Assembly: GCF_002902985.1 (NCBI RefSeq) | Contig: NZ_CP026167.1 | Coordinates: 682,001-746,000, forward strand | Reading direction: 5' to 3' | DNA length: 64,000 bases | Origin: Leclercia sp. LSNIH1 | Lineage (GTDB): Bacteria; Pseudomonadota; Gammaproteobacteria; Enterobacterales; Enterobacteriaceae | Shown here: positions 61,664 to 64,000 of the stretch, one piece after another | Layout of the letters: each line of letters begins with the position of its first letter | How positions within the stretch are numbered: the first letter of the stretch is position 1 | Position numbers and translations under genes: made by a program | The notes under the pieces: model-generated | The model's input: the letters and a program-made list of their open reading frames with translations, nothing else | What the model was told of the DNA's origin: nothing | The model's database searches: none

Positions 61664-63685
61664 CTAGCGGTTTTTCGCTTTTTCCATCATGGCGCGAATA
61701 TTGGCGATGCTGGCCTGCCCTTTGTGCATCCGCTCTTCGGCGGTGATGACCTTACGTTCCTGCTCCCAGCGCACATCATCCTGAGGTAACTCCAGCAGGA
61801 AACGGCTCGGCTCCGGGCGTACCAGCTCTCCATACTGGCGCCGCTCCTTACACAGCGTAAATGTCAGCTCTTTTTGCGCCCGCGTGATGCCCACATAGGC
61901 CAGACGACGCTCTTCATCGACGTTGTCTTCATCAATGCTGCTCTGGTGCGGCAGTAAGCCCTCTTCCATACCCACCAGATAGACATACGGGAACTCCAGC
62001 CCTTTCGAGGCATGCAGGGTCATCAGCTGCACCTGATCCGCCTCCTCTTCGCTTTCACCACGCTCCATCATATCGCGCAGGGTAAAGCGGGTAACCACCT
62101 GGGTCAGGGTCATCGGTTCATCGATCTCCGTCCCTTCCAGCATCTCAGTCATCCAGGTGAAAAGCTGGTTGACGTTCTTCATCCGCATCTCGGCCGCTTT
62201 CGGGCTGGCGGAAGTTTCATACAGCCAGGATTCATAGTCGATGCCGCGGATCAGATCCCGCACCGCATTAATCGGCTCCCGCTCGCTGAGCTGCTGGATC
62301 TCGCGCAGCCAGTGGGTAAAGCGGGTCAGCGATTCATAGCCACGCCCGGTTAAGGTCTGGCTCAGACCCATATCGAAACTGGCCGTTAACAGGCTCTTGT
62401 TGCGGGTCATCGCCCACTCGCCCAGTTTTTGCAGTGTCGCCGGGCCAATCTCGCGCTTCGGCGTATTGACGATCCGCAGGAAAGCACTGTCATCGTCCGG
62501 GTTGGTCAGTACCCGCAGGTAGGCGAGCAGATCCTTGATTTCCGGGCGCGAGAAGAACGAGGTTCCGCCGGAAATTTTGTACGGGATGCGGTTCTGCATC
62601 AGCATCTTCTCAAAGACGCGCGACTGGTGATTTCCGCGATAGAGAATGGCGTAATCTTTGTAGTTGGTTTTGTTCACGAAGTGATGGGCAATCAGTTCGC
62701 CCGCCACGCGCTCGGCTTCGTGATCTTCATTGTTGGCGCTGAGCACCTTCAGCTCCGTGCCGTATCCCAGTTCGGAAAAGAGGCGTTTTTCAAACACATG
62801 TGGGTTATTGGCGATCAGGATGTTGGCCGCCTTCAGAATACGCCCGGATGAGCGGTAGTTCTGCTCCAGCTTGATCACCTGCAGCGCCGGGAAGTCCTTA
62901 CTGAGCAGGACCAGGTTCTGTGGACGAGCGCCGCGCCAGGAGTAGATCGACTGGTCATCGTCACCCACCACGGTGAAACGCGCCCGCTGACCCACCAGCA
63001 GTTTCACCAGCTCGTACTGGCTGGTGTTGGTGTCCTGATATTCATCCACCAGCAGGTAGCGGATCTTGTTCTGCCAGCGCTCACGCACCTCTTCATTGCT
63101 TTGCAGCAGCAGCGTGGGCAGCAGGATCAGGTCGTCAAAGTCGAGCACGTTGCAGGCTTTGAGATGATCGTTATACAGGCTGTAGCAGTGGGCGAAGATC
63201 CGATCCCGCTCCCCTTTGGCGCTTGCGGCGGCCTGGGCAGGGCTCATCAGATCGTTTTTCCAGTTTGAGATCGTGGAGATCAACTGCTGCAGCACCACTT
63301 TGTCATCTTCGATCAGCCCTTCGGTCAGCTCCTTGAGCAATGCCACCTGATCGGTATCGTCAAACAGCGAGAAGTTGGCTTTCATCCCCAACGCCGCATA
63401 TTCGCGCTTTATGATATCCAGCCCCAGGGTATGGAAGGTGGAGATCATCAGGCCGCGGGCCTCTTTGCGCCCTAACGTCTGCCCGACACGCTCTTTCATC
63501 TCGCGCGCCGCTTTGTTGGTAAAGGTCACCGCGGCGATGTGGCGTGCCTGATAGCCGCAGCCGCGGATCAGGTGGGCGATTTTGTTGGTGATGACGCGGG
63601 TTTTACCGGAACCCGCCCCTGCCAGCACCAGGCATGGTCCAGTAACGAATTCGACCGCTTGTTGTTGTCCAGGGTTTAAACGCAT
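61664..63685 (-). CDS. rep: Rep, DNA helicase of the replication fork
   Basis: 673 residues from the ATG at 63685 ([14 protein letters not shown]), the E. coli length; the frame continues to a TTG at 63700 that is not needed. Superfamily 1A 3'-5' helicase that travels with DnaB and clears protein roadblocks. Walker [72 protein letters not shown] and [19 protein letters not shown]. Paralogue of UvrD at 28456-30618. The last residues ([15 protein letters not shown]) differ from E. coli. Confidence 0.98.
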   Translation of the reverse strand: MRLNPGQQQAVEFVTGPCLVLAGAGSGKTRVITNKIAHLIRGCGYQARHIAAVTFTNKAAREMKERVGQTLGRKEARGLMISTFHTLGLDIIKREYAALGMKANFSLFDDTDQVALLKELTEGLIEDDKVVLQQLISTISNWKNDLMSPAQAAASAKGERDRIFAHCYSLYNDHLKACNVLDFDDLILLPTLLLQSNEEVRERWQNKIRYLLVDEYQDTNTSQYELVKLLVGQRARFTVVGDDDQSIYSWRGARPQNLVLLSKDFPALQVIKLEQNYRSSGRILKAANILIANNPHVFEKRLFSELGYGTELKVLSANNEDHEAERVAGELIAHHFVNKTNYKDYAILYRGNHQSRVFEKMLMQNRIPYKISGGTSFFSRPEIKDLLAYLRVLTNPDDDSAFLRIVNTPKREIGPATLQKLGEWAMTRNKSLLTASFDMGLSQTLTGRGYESLTRFTHWLREIQQLSEREPINAVRDLIRGIDYESWLYETSASPKAAEMRMKNVNQLFTWMTEMLEGTEIDEPMTLTQVVTRFTLRDMMERGESEEEADQVQLMTLHASKGLEFPYVYLVGMEEGLLPHQSSIDEDNVDEERRLAYVGITRAQKELTFTLCKERRQYGELVRPEPSRFLLELPQDDVRWEQERKVITAEERMHKGQASIANIRAMMEKAKNR

Positions 63686-63797
63686 GGGAATATTGCTCAA
63701 TCTTCGAACGGGGTGGGGATTGTAGCAGAAAGCCGGGCGCAGATTTACCGGCTAATGATAAAGTGAACAAAACGCGATTTACCCCGAGAGCAGAACC

Positions 63798-64000
63798 ATG
63801 AAAAAGAGCGCAGCGGCCCTGCACATTCTGGTAAAAGAAGAGAAGCTGGCGCAGGAGATCCTTGCCAAACTGGAACGCGGCATCAGCTTCGATCATCTGG
63901 CGAAGCGCTACTCTAAATGTCCCTCCGGGCGCAACGGCGGCGATTTAGGGGAATTTAAGCAGGGTGTGATGGTGGGCCCTTTCGATGAGGCGGTTTTTAG
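63798..64000 (+). CDS. ppiC: PpiC, parvulin-type prolyl isomerase (5' part)
   Basis: The ATG at 63798 starts [19 protein letters not shown]; the frame is open to the end of the window (67 codons of a family of about 93). Parvulin 10 is a cytoplasmic peptidyl-prolyl cis-trans isomerase. Family marks: ALHILVKEE, the KYSKCPSG-like [20 protein letters not shown] and the substrate-pocket stretch [10 protein letters not shown]. Divergent from rep. The 3' end lies outside. Confidence 0.95.
   Translation, partial: MKKSAAALHILVKEEKLAQEILAKLERGISFDHLAKRYSKCPSGRNGGDLGEFKQGVMVGPFDEAVF

Overview
This window is a stretch of a gamma-proteobacterial chromosome of the order Enterobacterales, family Enterobacteriaceae. 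Nearly every protein matches its Escherichia coli counterpart in length and motifs, and gene order follows the E. coli fadBA-to-rep segment (in inverted orientation). ERIC and REP/BIME repeats, the tRNA cluster argX-hisR-leuT-proM and the sRNA glmZ confirm this. The G+C-rich coding sequence, a missing rffGH pair, an MFS gene in place of aslBA, and the absence of yigEFG argue against E. coli itself. An Enterobacter/Leclercia/Lelliottia-like genus is my guess, at low confidence.

Layout: 1-1657 fadB (3' part) and fadA, fatty acid beta-oxidation, then an ERIC repeat. 1841-4745 fre, ubiD and rfaH. 4742-7106 tatD and the tatABC twin-arginine export operon. 7183-10194 ubiE-ubiJ-ubiB, ubiquinone synthesis. 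10284-13664 rmuC, udp and the dienelactone-hydrolase-like dlhH, with two perfect CRP half-site pairs between udp and dlhH. 13690-15230 an AT-rich islet of three tightly coupled genes: an Hcp tube protein, a small DUF2778/Tlde1-type peptidoglycan-modifying effector and its putative periplasmic immunity protein. This is the clearest accessory element. 15278-18610 metE/metR with Met boxes. 18498-28101 yigM, yigL, pldB, rhtB, rhtC, recQ, pldA, yigI, rarD and corA (with a corL-like leader peptide). 28456-34105 uvrD, yigB, xerC, yigA, dapF and lptM. 34242-41626 cyaY, cyaA and hemCDXY. 41786-43947 an MFS transporter, glmZ with a sigma-54/GlrR control region, and four tRNA genes. 44053-56552 yifK and the enterobacterial common antigen (ECA) operon wecA-wzzE-wecB-wecC-wecD-wecE-wzxE-wecF-wzyE-wecG. 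56793-64000 rho, trxA, rhlB, gppA, rep and the start of ppiC.

How the genes fit together: the region is mostly housekeeping. It covers quinone and heme synthesis, envelope biogenesis (Tat export, ECA, OMPLA, LptM, RfaH), DNA repair and replication helicases (UvrD, Rep, RecQ, XerC, RmuC), cAMP signalling (CyaA, with a CRP feedback site at its own promoter) and methionine synthesis. The ECA operon is missing rffG and rffH, so its dTDP-sugar precursor must come from elsewhere. The Hcp-effector-immunity trio has no T6SS structural genes near it, so it is an orphan module that must use a secretion machine encoded elsewhere.
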